This document shows positions 1 to 7,492 of a stretch of DNA of 23,262 nucleotides, piece by piece. A program made the position numbers and the translations under genes. Position 1 is the first letter of the stretch; each line of letters starts with the position of its first letter. Location of the stretch: positions 1 to 23,262 of the forward strand of contig DFES01000164.1 of the NCBI GenBank assembly GCA_002369175.1. Reading direction: 5' to 3'. The notes under the pieces are model-generated. The model saw nothing but the letters and a program-made list of their open reading frames with translations, did no database searches and was not told the origin of the DNA. Origin of the DNA: Selenomonadaceae bacterium UBA3796 (GTDB lineage Bacteria > Bacillota > Negativicutes > Selenomonadales > Selenomonadaceae).

Positions 1-175
1 TTCGTCCATATTTGCGGTGATTGGCTGTCTATTGCTAGGCGATAAACCACAGTCATAGCGGTACTATGTCGAGGATTTGTCAACGACGCAGGGACAGTCA
101 AGAACTGTGAAGATGGGGTGAGTGAATTAATCAACACGCCCTAAGGCATTTCTGTGAAAATATGCAAGATTCCTC

Positions 176-204
176 TTGCGAAGAAGTGGAAAATCGTGTA
201 TGAT
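176..204 (+). promoter_or_regulatory. possible promoter for a small RNA
   Basis: A TTGCGA hexamer (176-181) lies 17 bases before TATGAT (199-204). The -35 matches the sigma-70 consensus at four of six positions and the -10 at five of six. No open reading frame follows before the terminator at 268-305, so if active it would make a non-coding transcript of about 95 bases. It is supported only by sequence similarity. Confidence 0.35.
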
Positions 205-210
205 AAGAAA

Positions 211-305
211 TAGAGTAAAGTAAGAACTCCCTTACAAGGGTTCCAATTACTTCGACAACCTCGCATTCCCCATGGATGTATCGCCCATCTGTGGGGTTTC
301 TTTTT
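211..305 (+). ncRNA. candidate small non-coding RNA
   Basis: This stretch lies between a plausible promoter and a strong intrinsic terminator and has no convincing reading frame. It can fold into an interrupted hairpin: AAGTAA (218-223) with TTACTT (247-252), GAA (224-226) with TTC (241-243), and CCCT (229-232) with AGGG (237-240) closing a TACA loop. The terminator hairpin follows. I do not recognise a known RNA family (not tmRNA, SRP RNA or RNase P). It could instead be the 3' untranslated end of a transcript that begins before the window. Confidence 0.3.
268..305 (+). terminator. intrinsic terminator
   Basis: An 11-bp stem (268-278 with 286-296, two G-T wobbles) has a 7-base loop and is followed directly by TTTCTTTTT (297-305). 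It points along the plus strand, so something upstream of the RTX-like gene is transcribed and ended here. Confidence 0.8.
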
Positions 306-363
306 GTCCTTTGGAACCTCGCAGGTGTGTCTCCCCTTTCTTTCATTTTTTTGCAAATTCTTC

Positions 364-392
364 TTTACAACATATCCGACCTATGCTATTAT
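364..392 (+). promoter_or_regulatory. promoter of the RTX-like protein gene
   Basis: TTTACA (364-369) is separated by 17 bases from TATTAT (387-392), which is preceded by TGC, giving an extended -10 element. The predicted start near 399 leaves a leader of about 100 bases before the ATG at 499. Confidence 0.75.
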
Positions 393-411
393 ATGTCTTG
401 AAGTTTTAAAT

Positions 412-465
412 TTTATGTCTGTCCGCAAGGATGGGCATAGGCGATAGCGGCGAAAGCCGTTTCCG
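412..465 (+). promoter_or_regulatory. structured 5' leader with two GNRA-loop hairpins
   Basis: Between the promoter and the ribosome binding site, bases 414-424 pair with 429-439 (11 bp including wobbles) around a GCAA tetraloop. Bases 446-451 then pair with 456-461 around a GAAA tetraloop. Two adjacent GNRA-capped stems suggest a stabilising leader or a cis-regulatory RNA. It does not match the conserved core of the c-di-GMP-I riboswitch that I remember, and I cannot name a family. Confidence 0.45.
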
Positions 466-498
466 AGTTTATTCTATTTTATGGGAGGTTGTTTTTTA

Positions 499-2148
499 AT
501 GGCTACTATTGATTTGAGTCAGGTAAAAGGTGCAGGTTATTTCTACACCACGGATGAGACAACTGTTTGGCAGGCAGAAGATTCTACGTCAGAGGTTCCT
601 TCGGATGCTGTTACGGTTGGTACGGTAACGGTTGACAATGGCGTCTTCACGTATGATGCATCTTCTTCAAGCCTCAAGCAGACGATTAATGCTTCTGCCG
701 GAAGTTCCGCTTGGATCATTCGTGGAACGGATGATACGGATACGATCAATGTGAAGGGCGCGGGAGCAACGTTCGTTGATGGACGCGGTGGAGATGATAC
801 AATCAAGCTCGCAAATAGCGGAACGGATGTTATCATCTTCGCCTCCACGAGCGGCAATGATGTGATTTCGGGCTTCGATCAGGACACTGATATCCTCTAC
901 TTTGCCGACGGTTTCTCTGGTGCTTCCGCTACCCTGGACAAGTCCGGTAATGTTAAGCTCACTCAGGGTTCGGCTTCCATTACCACTACGGGTACGACGT
1001 ATGCATCCGGTTCTTCTTTCCGTATTGCGGACAGCGAAGATCATATCATTGAGGTCACGGTGGCTTCCGAGGGTGGAAAGATCAATGCAACGGATGCAAG
1101 TTCGACGGCTGTTTATGCAGGCGTAGATGGCGCGGTCAACTTCGCCAATACGAAGAGCGACGTGGTCATTGATCTCGGCAATACCGGAAACTACGGCGAA
1201 GGCCCGACTTTCCAGGGGATTGTTGCGGCTACCGGTGCTGACAAGGCCGCTAACATTATCGTTGGTGCAGCAGGCACCAGGAATACGCTCCAGGGTGGTT
1301 CTGCAGCTGAGAACTCCCTGTATGGCGGCGGCACTGCAGCGGATCTGCTCGTTGGCGGCAGCAAGGCACAGGATGTCTTCTACTATGGTGAAGGCGATGG
1401 CAGCGATTCCATCCAGAGCTTCACGGCCGGCGAGGATGTTATCTCCATCACTGCTGGTCAGCTGGAGAGCGTTAGCAGGGATGGCAGCAATGTCGTGCTC
1501 GGCTGGTCTGGTGACGGCAATGGTAGGAAGCTGACTCTTGTTGGCGGCACGAACAATGTCTTCACTTACACTACGGGAGAGGGCACGACTCGCGACGTTA
1601 CCTTCTCCACTAAGACAGTTGCTTATGGCGATGACGTGGACGATTACTACTATGTTGGTACTGGCAAGGGCGCGGTCAGTGTTTCCGGCAGCGATGATGT
1701 GAAGGTTTGGCTCGATGGCAGCAAGGGTGATACCTTCAGCGGTTTCAGCACGCTGAATGCCAAGAGCTCCACGGGTGCTGTTGAGCTCGCAGGCGGTACT
1801 TCCGGCGATAGCATTGTCGGCGGTAAGGGTTCCAACTCCCTCTGGGGTGGCGCAGCAGGCAATGACACGCTTGCCGGCGGCACGGGCGACAACGTGTTCT
1901 GGCTTGGCTACAACGAGGGCAAGGACACCATCACGCAGTACAACGATGGCGACAAGGTAATGCTCTACAACCTCAACCTTGGCAATGTCACCAGCGCAGG
2001 CTTGAATGGCAAGAATATGGTCATCGAGTTCAACGATGGCTCCAAGCTCACCGTTTCCAACTATGCATCGAAGGGCGATATGGTCTTCCAGCTCACGGAC
2101 GGCACCTTCACTTATGACAAGTCCAACGGTTCCTGGACGCAGCTTTAA
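499..2148 (+). CDS. RTX-like secreted surface protein, type I secretion substrate
   Basis: This encodes a 549-residue protein starting at ATG 499. The upstream in-frame ATG at 481 overlaps the Shine-Dalgarno GGGAGG (483-488), which sits 10 bases before 499, so 499 is preferred. From that start the protein has no cysteine, is rich in Gly, Asp, Ser, Thr and Asn, and has no Sec signal peptide. Degenerate RTX/hemolysin-type glycine-aspartate repeats are visible near residues 94-104 (GRGGDDTI), 266-308 (GGGTAADLLVGGS) and 431-481 (GGAAGNDTLAGGTGDNVF). These normally bind calcium and fold outside the cell. The C-terminal 60 residues are beta-rich, as expected for an uncleaved type I export signal. 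It has its own strong promoter and terminator. Two glycosyltransferases and a complete ABC/HlyD exporter follow on the same strand, making it the likely exported substrate. Whether it is an S-layer protein, adhesin or enzyme cannot be told. Confidence 0.8.
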   Translation: MATIDLSQVKGAGYFYTTDETTVWQAEDSTSEVPSDAVTVGTVTVDNGVFTYDASSSSLKQTINASAGSSAWIIRGTDDTDTINVKGAGATFVDGRGGDDTIKLANSGTDVIIFASTSGNDVISGFDQDTDILYFADGFSGASATLDKSGNVKLTQGSASITTTGTTYASGSSFRIADSEDHIIEVTVASEGGKINATDASSTAVYAGVDGAVNFANTKSDVVIDLGNTGNYGEGPTFQGIVAATGADKAANIIVGAAGTRNTLQGGSAAENSLYGGGTAADLLVGGSKAQDVFYYGEGDGSDSIQSFTAGEDVISITAGQLESVSRDGSNVVLGWSGDGNGRKLTLVGGTNNVFTYTTGEGTTRDVTFSTKTVAYGDDVDDYYYVGTGKGAVSVSGSDDVKVWLDGSKGDTFSGFSTLNAKSSTGAVELAGGTSGDSIVGGKGSNSLWGGAAGNDTLAGGTGDNVFWLGYNEGKDTITQYNDGDKVMLYNLNLGNVTSAGLNGKNMVIEFNDGSKLTVSNYASKGDMVFQLTDGTFTYDKSNGSWTQL

Positions 2149-2188
2149 TCGCTTGCATCTGGAACAGGGCTTCTGAGCGAATCTATGG

Positions 2189-2223
2189 GGCGCACTTCCC
2201 AAATGGGGAGTGCGCCTTTTGTT
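2189..2223 (+). terminator. intrinsic terminator after the RTX-like gene
   Basis: A 12-bp G+C-rich stem (2189-2200 with 2205-2216, one G-T wobble) closes an AAAT loop and is followed by TTTTGTT. It isolates the RTX-like gene from the glycosyltransferase genes. Confidence 0.85.
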
Positions 2224-2248
2224 ATGGAAAAAGGGCACTCCTTGGAGG

Positions 2249-2287
2249 GTTTTGCCTGTGGCAAAACTTGAACAATTGCGTTATAAT
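2249..2287 (+). repeat. dispersed hairpin-promoter cassette, copy 1
   Basis: GTTTTGCC (2249-2256) and GGCAAAAC (2260-2267) form an 8-bp palindrome around TGT. They are followed by TTGAACAATTGCGTTATAAT, ending in a perfect -10 hexamer (2282-2287). With an 18-base spacer the -35 would be GTGGCA (2258-2263), inside the palindrome. The start codon of the glycosyltransferase gene is 59 bases downstream. Further copies occur at 14943, 15011, 16368 and, on the minus strand, 22924. Confidence 0.85.
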
Positions 2288-2345
2288 GTATTGTCCCCCT
2301 TTTTACAAGTATTTTTTCGCGACGATGTAAAGGATGGTTTCAAGC

Positions 2346-3560
2346 ATGAATATTTTGTTTTTGCACCCGAATTTCCCTGCCCAGTTCCTGCATCTGGCCA
2401 TACATTTTGCCAGGGATCCGAAGAACCGGGTGTTCTTCCTGACGAAGGAAATGAACCAGAACCGACTCAACAACGTGACGGTGGGCATCTACAAGCTGAA
2501 CCGGGAGGCGACGAAGGGGATCCATCACTATGTGAAGCCCATGGAAAATGCCATCCTGGAGGGACAGGCTGTGGGACGGGCCATTGTGGGGCTCAAGGAA
2601 AAGGCGGACTTCGTACCGGATGTGATCGTAGGCCATACGGGGTGGGGCTCCACCCTCTTCGTGAAGGATCTCTATCCCAAGGTTCCCTTGGTGGGGTATT
2701 TCGAGTGGTTCTACCGAGCCTTCGGTTCGGATGTAGGCTACTGGCCCGAGGACAAGGTGACGGAGGATGACAAGATGCGTATCCGCAGCATGGATGGGAC
2801 GCCGCTGCTGGCCTTCGAGCCGTGCGATGCCTGCTTTACGCCCACCCTGTGGCAGAAGAGTCAGTTCCCGGATTTCATGCAGGAGCGCCTCCAGGTGATC
2901 CATGAGGGTGTGGACACGGACTTTGCCTGCCCGCAACCGGGAAGGAAGCTGGTTCTGCCAAAGCTTCCTCTGGATCTCTCGGAGGCGGAGGAGGTTGTGA
3001 CCTATCTCTCCCGGGGACTTGAGCCATACCGTGGGTTCCCACAGTTCATGGATGCGGTGCGGATTCTTCTGGCGCGCCGTCCGAACTGCCATGTGGTCAT
3101 TGCGGGCGTGGATCGCTCCTGCTACGGGCCAAAGCCAAAGGACACCACCTGGAAGGAACTGGAGGAGAAGAAGGGGGGCTATGACAAGAGCCGTGTGCAC
3201 TTCACGGGGCTTCTGGATCGGGAGTCCTATCAGATGTTCCTGCAGGCATCCACGGTGCATGTCTACCTCACCCGCCCCTTCATCCTCTCCTGGTCCATGG
3301 TGGAGTCCATGTCGGCGGGCTGCGCTCTCGTGGCATCCAAGACCCCTCCGGTGGAGGAATTCGTGGAGGACGGTGTGAACGGACTTCTGGCGAATTTCCG
3401 GGAGCCTTCCCATATCGCCATGCGCATCGAGGAGGCTCTGGAGGATGCGGAGCTTCGGAAGCGGCTGGGCAAGGCGGCCAGGGAGACGGTGCTTGAGAAG
3501 CTGGACAAGCGGGACTGCCTGCGCCGTCAGCTCAACATGATTTACGGGGTAATGAAATGA
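2346..3560 (+). CDS. glycosyltransferase, GT4 type
   Basis: This 404-residue protein probably transfers a sugar from an activated donor to a surface polymer or protein in the cytoplasm. The N-terminal Rossmann domain opens with MNILFLHPNFPAQFLHLA and contains VIVGHTGWGST near residue 100. This resembles the GT4-type N-domain subfamily (Glyco_trans_4_3). The C-terminal domain has VTYLSRGLEPYRGF, HVVIAGVDRS and the acceptor/donor region ILSWSMVESMSAGCALVAS. In that region the usual first Glu of the EX7E motif is Ser, which I recall as common in this subfamily. The start at 2346 is preferred over 2334 because AAAGGA (2329-2334) is well placed for it. The downstream gene overlaps by four bases (ATGA), so the two are translationally coupled. 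Donor and acceptor are unknown; the setting suggests the RTX-like protein as an acceptor, which is inference. Confidence 0.85.
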   Translation: MNILFLHPNFPAQFLHLAIHFARDPKNRVFFLTKEMNQNRLNNVTVGIYKLNREATKGIHHYVKPMENAILEGQAVGRAIVGLKEKADFVPDVIVGHTGWGSTLFVKDLYPKVPLVGYFEWFYRAFGSDVGYWPEDKVTEDDKMRIRSMDGTPLLAFEPCDACFTPTLWQKSQFPDFMQERLQVIHEGVDTDFACPQPGRKLVLPKLPLDLSEAEEVVTYLSRGLEPYRGFPQFMDAVRILLARRPNCHVVIAGVDRSCYGPKPKDTTWKELEEKKGGYDKSRVHFTGLLDRESYQMFLQASTVHVYLTRPFILSWSMVESMSAGCALVASKTPPVEEFVEDGVNGLLANFREPSHIAMRIEEALEDAELRKRLGKAARETVLEKLDKRDCLRRQLNMIYGVMK

Positions 3561-5236
3561 TGCGCCCCATGGATTTCAGCGGCTTCCTTCCTCCTAAGGC
3601 GCGCAGCATCCTCCATTTCGGCTGCCGGGACGGCCAAACGGCGAAGCAGTTTCGCCGCATCCGGCCGGATTGCCGCTATGTGGCAGTGACGGAGGCGGTG
3701 CATGCGGCAGCTCTTCTTCCTTCGATGGATGCGGTTCTTTCGGGAGCGCCGGACTCCACGGATCTTTCCGCATTGGGCGTGGAGAGCGTGGATTGCATCC
3801 TTTATGAGGGCAGCACCGTATCGGCGCTTACGGCGGAGATCCTGCGGCATCACGGGGAGTGCCTCGCGCTGAATGGCCAGATGGTATTCTTTCTGGAGAA
3901 TCCCTGCTATTTCGGTCATCTGCGTTCCCTTCTCTCGGGGCAGAGACTTTCCCCCTCTGCCGGTATGTCCCTGGAGGAACTCCGTTCCCTCCTGGCGGAG
4001 GCGGGACTCTTTCCTGTTGCGACAACGCCTCTTTACGCCAAGGCGGATGAGGAGGAGAGGAAGCGGCCGGAGACAGAGGCGCTTCTCCGTTCCCTCCGCG
4101 CATGGCAGAAGGGGCAGGGAGCGGCTCCCGGAGATGTCTGGGCTGTGGGGTATCTCCTGCGGGCCGTCCGGGAGCAGCCCCGGAAAAATATCTTCGTTCA
4201 GTCCCTTCTGGGAGAGGCGTTGGTGACCTCAAGAGTTCGTTTGTCGGAGCCCCATGCCTTTCTCATGACTGAGCCGGGGGTTCGCTATCGGGAAGAAAAG
4301 GGGAAAATGGATCTTACCTTTGGCCGGGGGGAGGAGCGGCGGCTCCTCATCCGCCAGAGGCTCCATTACAGCAGCGTGAAGGAGGCTCGCAGCCAGATGG
4401 AGAGGTTGCGGCGGGAGGGATATCTTCTTCTCCACGAAATCGACGACAGTCCCTCCCTTTGGAAGGATGCCTATGATGCTTCCGACTGGCTGGATTTCCG
4501 GGGAAGCCATGCCTGCCAGGTGTCCACAGAGGCACTGGCCGAGGCGATACGCCCCCATAATCCCCATGTGAAGGTCTTTCCCAATGAGCTTCGGGAATTG
4601 CCCGAGGAGCGCCGCTACGAGGAAACGCCCTTTGTGACGGTGTTCTTCGGGGCGCTGAACCGGGAAGGGGACTGGCGGGAGATCATGCCTGTCCTCAATG
4701 AGGCGGCAGAGCGCTATGGGGAGCGGCTCCGCTTCCGGGTACTGGCGGATAAGGCATTCTTTGCCGCGCTCAAGACAAAGCACAAGGAATTCATCGGGGA
4801 TGACCGCTATTATAACGGAAAGTTTGTACCCTATGATGTCTACACGAAGGTTCTCCACGCATCGGATATCTCCTTGCTGCCCCTTCGGGATACGGAGTTC
4901 AACCGCATGAAGTCGGATCTCAAGTTCATCGAGAGCGCAGGCCATGGGGCTGCGGTTCTCGCCTCCCCCACGGTCTATTCGGGGACGGTCCGGGACGGGT
5001 TCACGGGCTTTCTCTACCGAAGCCCACGGGAGTTTGCCGAGCGTTTGAAGCTCCTGGTGGAGGATCGCGCCTTGCGTCTGGGTCTGGCGGAGGCTGCCTA
5101 CCGCTATGTGAAGCGGGAGCGTCTTCTCTCGCAGCACTACGGGGAGCGGCTGGCCTGGTATGAAGAGCTTTTCGCGAGAAAGGAAGAGCTTGACCGGGAG
5201 CTGGAACAGCGGATAGCGGAGACATGGAATTCATGA
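3557..5236 (+). CDS. methyltransferase-like / glycosyltransferase fusion protein
   Basis: This 559-residue, two-part protein is coupled to the preceding glycosyltransferase by an ATGA overlap. Residues 1 to about 150 look like a class I SAM-dependent methyltransferase fold: SILHFGCRDG resembles motif I, then YVAVTEA, VDCILYEG and LALNGQMVFFLENP. The glycine loop is degenerate, so catalysis is uncertain. A linker rich in Glu and Arg follows. Residues from about 330 on look like a GT4/GT1 C-terminal domain: VTVFFGALNREGDW, FVPYDVYTKVLHASDISLLPL, KFIESAGHGAAVLAS and GTVRDGFTGFLY. The fused layout and tight coupling suggest that the two proteins build or cap the same glycan. A strong terminator begins six bases after the stop codon. 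The glycosyltransferase half is secure in fold; specificity is unknown. Confidence 0.75.
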   Translation: MMRPMDFSGFLPPKARSILHFGCRDGQTAKQFRRIRPDCRYVAVTEAVHAAALLPSMDAVLSGAPDSTDLSALGVESVDCILYEGSTVSALTAEILRHHGECLALNGQMVFFLENPCYFGHLRSLLSGQRLSPSAGMSLEELRSLLAEAGLFPVATTPLYAKADEEERKRPETEALLRSLRAWQKGQGAAPGDVWAVGYLLRAVREQPRKNIFVQSLLGEALVTSRVRLSEPHAFLMTEPGVRYREEKGKMDLTFGRGEERRLLIRQRLHYSSVKEARSQMERLRREGYLLLHEIDDSPSLWKDAYDASDWLDFRGSHACQVSTEALAEAIRPHNPHVKVFPNELRELPEERRYEETPFVTVFFGALNREGDWREIMPVLNEAAERYGERLRFRVLADKAFFAALKTKHKEFIGDDRYYNGKFVPYDVYTKVLHASDISLLPLRDTEFNRMKSDLKFIESAGHGAAVLASPTVYSGTVRDGFTGFLYRSPREFAERLKLLVEDRALRLGLAEAAYRYVKRERLLSQHYGERLAWYEELFARKEELDRELEQRIAETWNS

Positions 5237-5241
5237 GCAGC

Positions 5242-5272
5242 AACAAGCCGCAGATTGCGGCTTGTTTTTTTT
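5242..5272 (+). terminator. intrinsic terminator of the glycosyltransferase pair
   Basis: A perfect 11-bp stem (5242-5252 with 5256-5266) has a GAT loop and runs straight into an eight-T tract (5265-5272). It separates the glycosyltransferase unit from the secretion operon. Confidence 0.93.
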
Positions 5273-5290
5273 GACATTTTGACTTTCCCC

Positions 5291-5319
5291 TTGCTTTTTC
5301 CCGTGAAATTTGGCATAAT
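5291..5319 (+). promoter_or_regulatory. promoter of the type I secretion operon
   Basis: TTGCTT (5291-5296), a 17-base spacer and CATAAT (5314-5319), preceded by TGG (extended -10), sit immediately after the terminator. The first start codon of the operon is 38 bases downstream. Confidence 0.75.
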
Positions 5320-5356
5320 AGGGTGGATTCATGTATAGGGTATAGGAGATTGATCT

Positions 5357-7492
5357 ATGGAAGATACAAGTAAATGGGCGGGTTATACTGCCCTGCGCTC
5401 CGTTGTGGCGGCTCTTCATCAGCAGGGGTGTGCGGTGGATGAGGAGGCCTTTATCCGCGCCAACAAGAATCTTCGGGATACGGAGATGAACTGGCAAAGG
5501 GTCGTGAAGTCCCTGAAGCCGTACAAGTATCGGGGCGCGATTCTGACACCTGCGCCGGAGGAACTCAAGGCGGTTCCCGTGCCGGCGGTCATTGGCTTCA
5601 AGAACGGCAAATACGCCATGCTGGGCGTGAATACGGACGAGTCGGTGTTCTTCATGGATCCCGAGAAGGATCGACCCGTGGCCATGCCCACCTCGGTGTT
5701 TTTGAAGGTCTGGTCCGGGGAAGTTCTGGTCTTGAGCCCCAAGATCACGTTCCAGGAAATCATCAAGCGGTACAACCTGGAATGGTTTTACTCCGTGATT
5801 CTGCACTACAAGAAATATTTTGGTGAGGTTCTTCTGGCTTCCCTTTTCCTCCAGAGCATGGGGATTTTGCTCCCCCTTTTCACCCAGGTCATTGTGGATA
5901 AGGTCATCGGGAATCAGGGGCTTTCCACCCTTACGGTGCTGGGCGTGGCCATGATGGTTCTGGCCCTGGTGCAGGCTGTGCTGAATGCTGCCAGAACCTA
6001 TGTCATGAACTTTACGACGACGAAGCTTGACGCGATTCTGGGGACGCGGATTTTCCGCCATCTGATTTCTCTTCCGGCGCCTTATTATGAGCACCGGAAG
6101 GTGGGTGAGACCATGATGCGTGTGAACTTCGTCAGCGGCATCCGGGAATTCCTGACGGGGCAGACCATCACCACGGTTCTGGATGTTCTGTTCTCCGTGG
6201 TGTTCGTGGCGGTCATGCTGTATTACAGCGTGTCGCTGACGCTCATCTCCCTGGTGATTGTGCCCCTCTTCGCCGTGCAGATTTTCTGGGCCATGCCCAT
6301 ATTCTGGAAAAAGATGAGGGCTGCCATGGGTGCCATGATGGCTCGGCGGAACTTCCTGGTGGAGGCGGTGACGGGCATGCAGACGGTGAAGGCCCTTGCC
6401 ATTGAGCCGCAGTTCATGCGGAAGTGGGTGAAGCTGGTAGCCAGGCACATCGGCCTCAACTTCGATATGGATGCCTTCAACCTGGTGGTCAGCAGTACCA
6501 GCCAGGTGATCCAGACCATTTCCACACTGGTGATTCTCTGGTTCGGCGGCTACATGGTCATGCGGGGGGAATTCACCCTTGGCCAGCTCATCGCCTATCA
6601 GATGATTTCGGCGCAGGCCATACGGCCGCTGGTGGAGCTCTTTACCATGTGGCCCCAGGTCCAGCGCATGGTGATCGGCCTCCATATGATCGGGGATATC
6701 ATCCATTCCCGCATCGAACCGGTGCTTCGCCCCAGTCCTTCGGGTCTCCTGGTGATCCGGGGGGATATTGATGTGAAGGATGTGACCTTCCGCTATCGTC
6801 TGGATCTTCCTCCCGCGGTGGAGCATGTGAGCTTCTCCGTCAAGGCGGGGGAGAAGATCGGCATCGTGGGTCGTTCCGGTTCCGGCAAATCCACCATGGC
6901 AAGCCTGCTCCAGAAGATCTACTTCCCCGACGAAGGGGAGATCACCGTGGACGGGACGAACCTCAGAGAGGCGGATTATCCCTGGCTGCGCCATCAGATG
7001 GGCGTGGTCATGCAGGACAATTATCTCTTCGACGGCAGCATCCGCGACAACATCGCTGCGGGAAAGCCGGCGGCTCCCATGGCGGAGGTCATACGGGCGG
7101 CAAAACTGGCAGGCGCCCATGATTTCATCCTGGAACTGGATGAAGGCTATGATACGAAGGTGGGAGAGCGCGGCGCAGGCCTCTCCGGAGGACAGCGGCA
7201 GCGCATTGCCATAGCCCGCGCCCTCATGACGGATCCCAGGATTCTCATCTTCGATGAGGCCACCAGTGCTCTGGACTATGAATCGGAGCGCATCGTCATG
7301 AAAAATCTGGAGAAGATTGCCGGGGACCGCACCATGGTGATCATAGCCCATCGTATGGTGACGGTGGAGAAATGCGACAGGATCATCGTCATGGATCACG
7401 GGCACATTGCGGAGCAGGGTTCCCACAGCGAGCTCATGGCTCTTGGCGGCATCTATAAGAATCTGTATGAAATGCAAGAGGTAGGAGCATGA
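5357..7492 (+). CDS. type I secretion ABC transporter/ATPase with C39-like domain (first paralogue)
   Basis: This 711-residue HlyB-family exporter subunit sits in the inner membrane and powers one-step export of an RTX-type substrate. Residues 1-130 form a C39-like domain. The catalytic cysteine region of true C39 peptidases is replaced (SKWAGYTALRSVV), and the usual histidine region reads GKYAMLG, so it should bind rather than cleave substrate. Hydrophobic segments of the transmembrane domain span roughly 150-440. The nucleotide-binding domain is intact: Walker A GRSGSGKST (about 505), Q-loop VMQDN, signature LSGGQRQR (about 609), Walker B ILIFDEATSALD (about 629) and switch histidine IIAHR. 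AGGAGA (5344-5349) lies seven bases before the ATG. Its stop overlaps the start of the HlyD-type gene (ATGA). Confidence 0.93.
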   Translation: MEDTSKWAGYTALRSVVAALHQQGCAVDEEAFIRANKNLRDTEMNWQRVVKSLKPYKYRGAILTPAPEELKAVPVPAVIGFKNGKYAMLGVNTDESVFFMDPEKDRPVAMPTSVFLKVWSGEVLVLSPKITFQEIIKRYNLEWFYSVILHYKKYFGEVLLASLFLQSMGILLPLFTQVIVDKVIGNQGLSTLTVLGVAMMVLALVQAVLNAARTYVMNFTTTKLDAILGTRIFRHLISLPAPYYEHRKVGETMMRVNFVSGIREFLTGQTITTVLDVLFSVVFVAVMLYYSVSLTLISLVIVPLFAVQIFWAMPIFWKKMRAAMGAMMARRNFLVEAVTGMQTVKALAIEPQFMRKWVKLVARHIGLNFDMDAFNLVVSSTSQVIQTISTLVILWFGGYMVMRGEFTLGQLIAYQMISAQAIRPLVELFTMWPQVQRMVIGLHMIGDIIHSRIEPVLRPSPSGLLVIRGDIDVKDVTFRYRLDLPPAVEHVSFSVKAGEKIGIVGRSGSGKSTMASLLQKIYFPDEGEITVDGTNLREADYPWLRHQMGVVMQDNYLFDGSIRDNIAAGKPAAPMAEVIRAAKLAGAHDFILELDEGYDTKVGERGAGLSGGQRQRIAIARALMTDPRILIFDEATSALDYESERIVMKNLEKIAGDRTMVIIAHRMVTVEKCDRIIVMDHGHIAEQGSHSELMALGGIYKNLYEMQEVGA

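Noticed and set aside
1..175. Protein-coding gene or tRNA at the left end
   Set aside because: No reading frame with a start signal and no cloverleaf-like fold was seen in the first 175 bases, so nothing is annotated there.
412..465. Cyclic-di-GMP-I riboswitch in the RTX-like leader
   Set aside because: GNRA loops are present, but the conserved CAAAGC and receptor segments of that riboswitch are absent.
667..2238. Long open frame on the minus strand opposite the RTX-like gene
   Set aside because: It is an antisense shadow of a strongly periodic G+C-rich coding sequence. It lacks a ribosome binding site and its product resembles no protein family.
2268..2287. TTGAAC in the cassette as the -35 element
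   Set aside because: It lies only 8 bases from TATAAT, too close for a sigma-70 promoter. A hexamer overlapping the palindrome (GTGGCA, 18-base spacer) is more likely.
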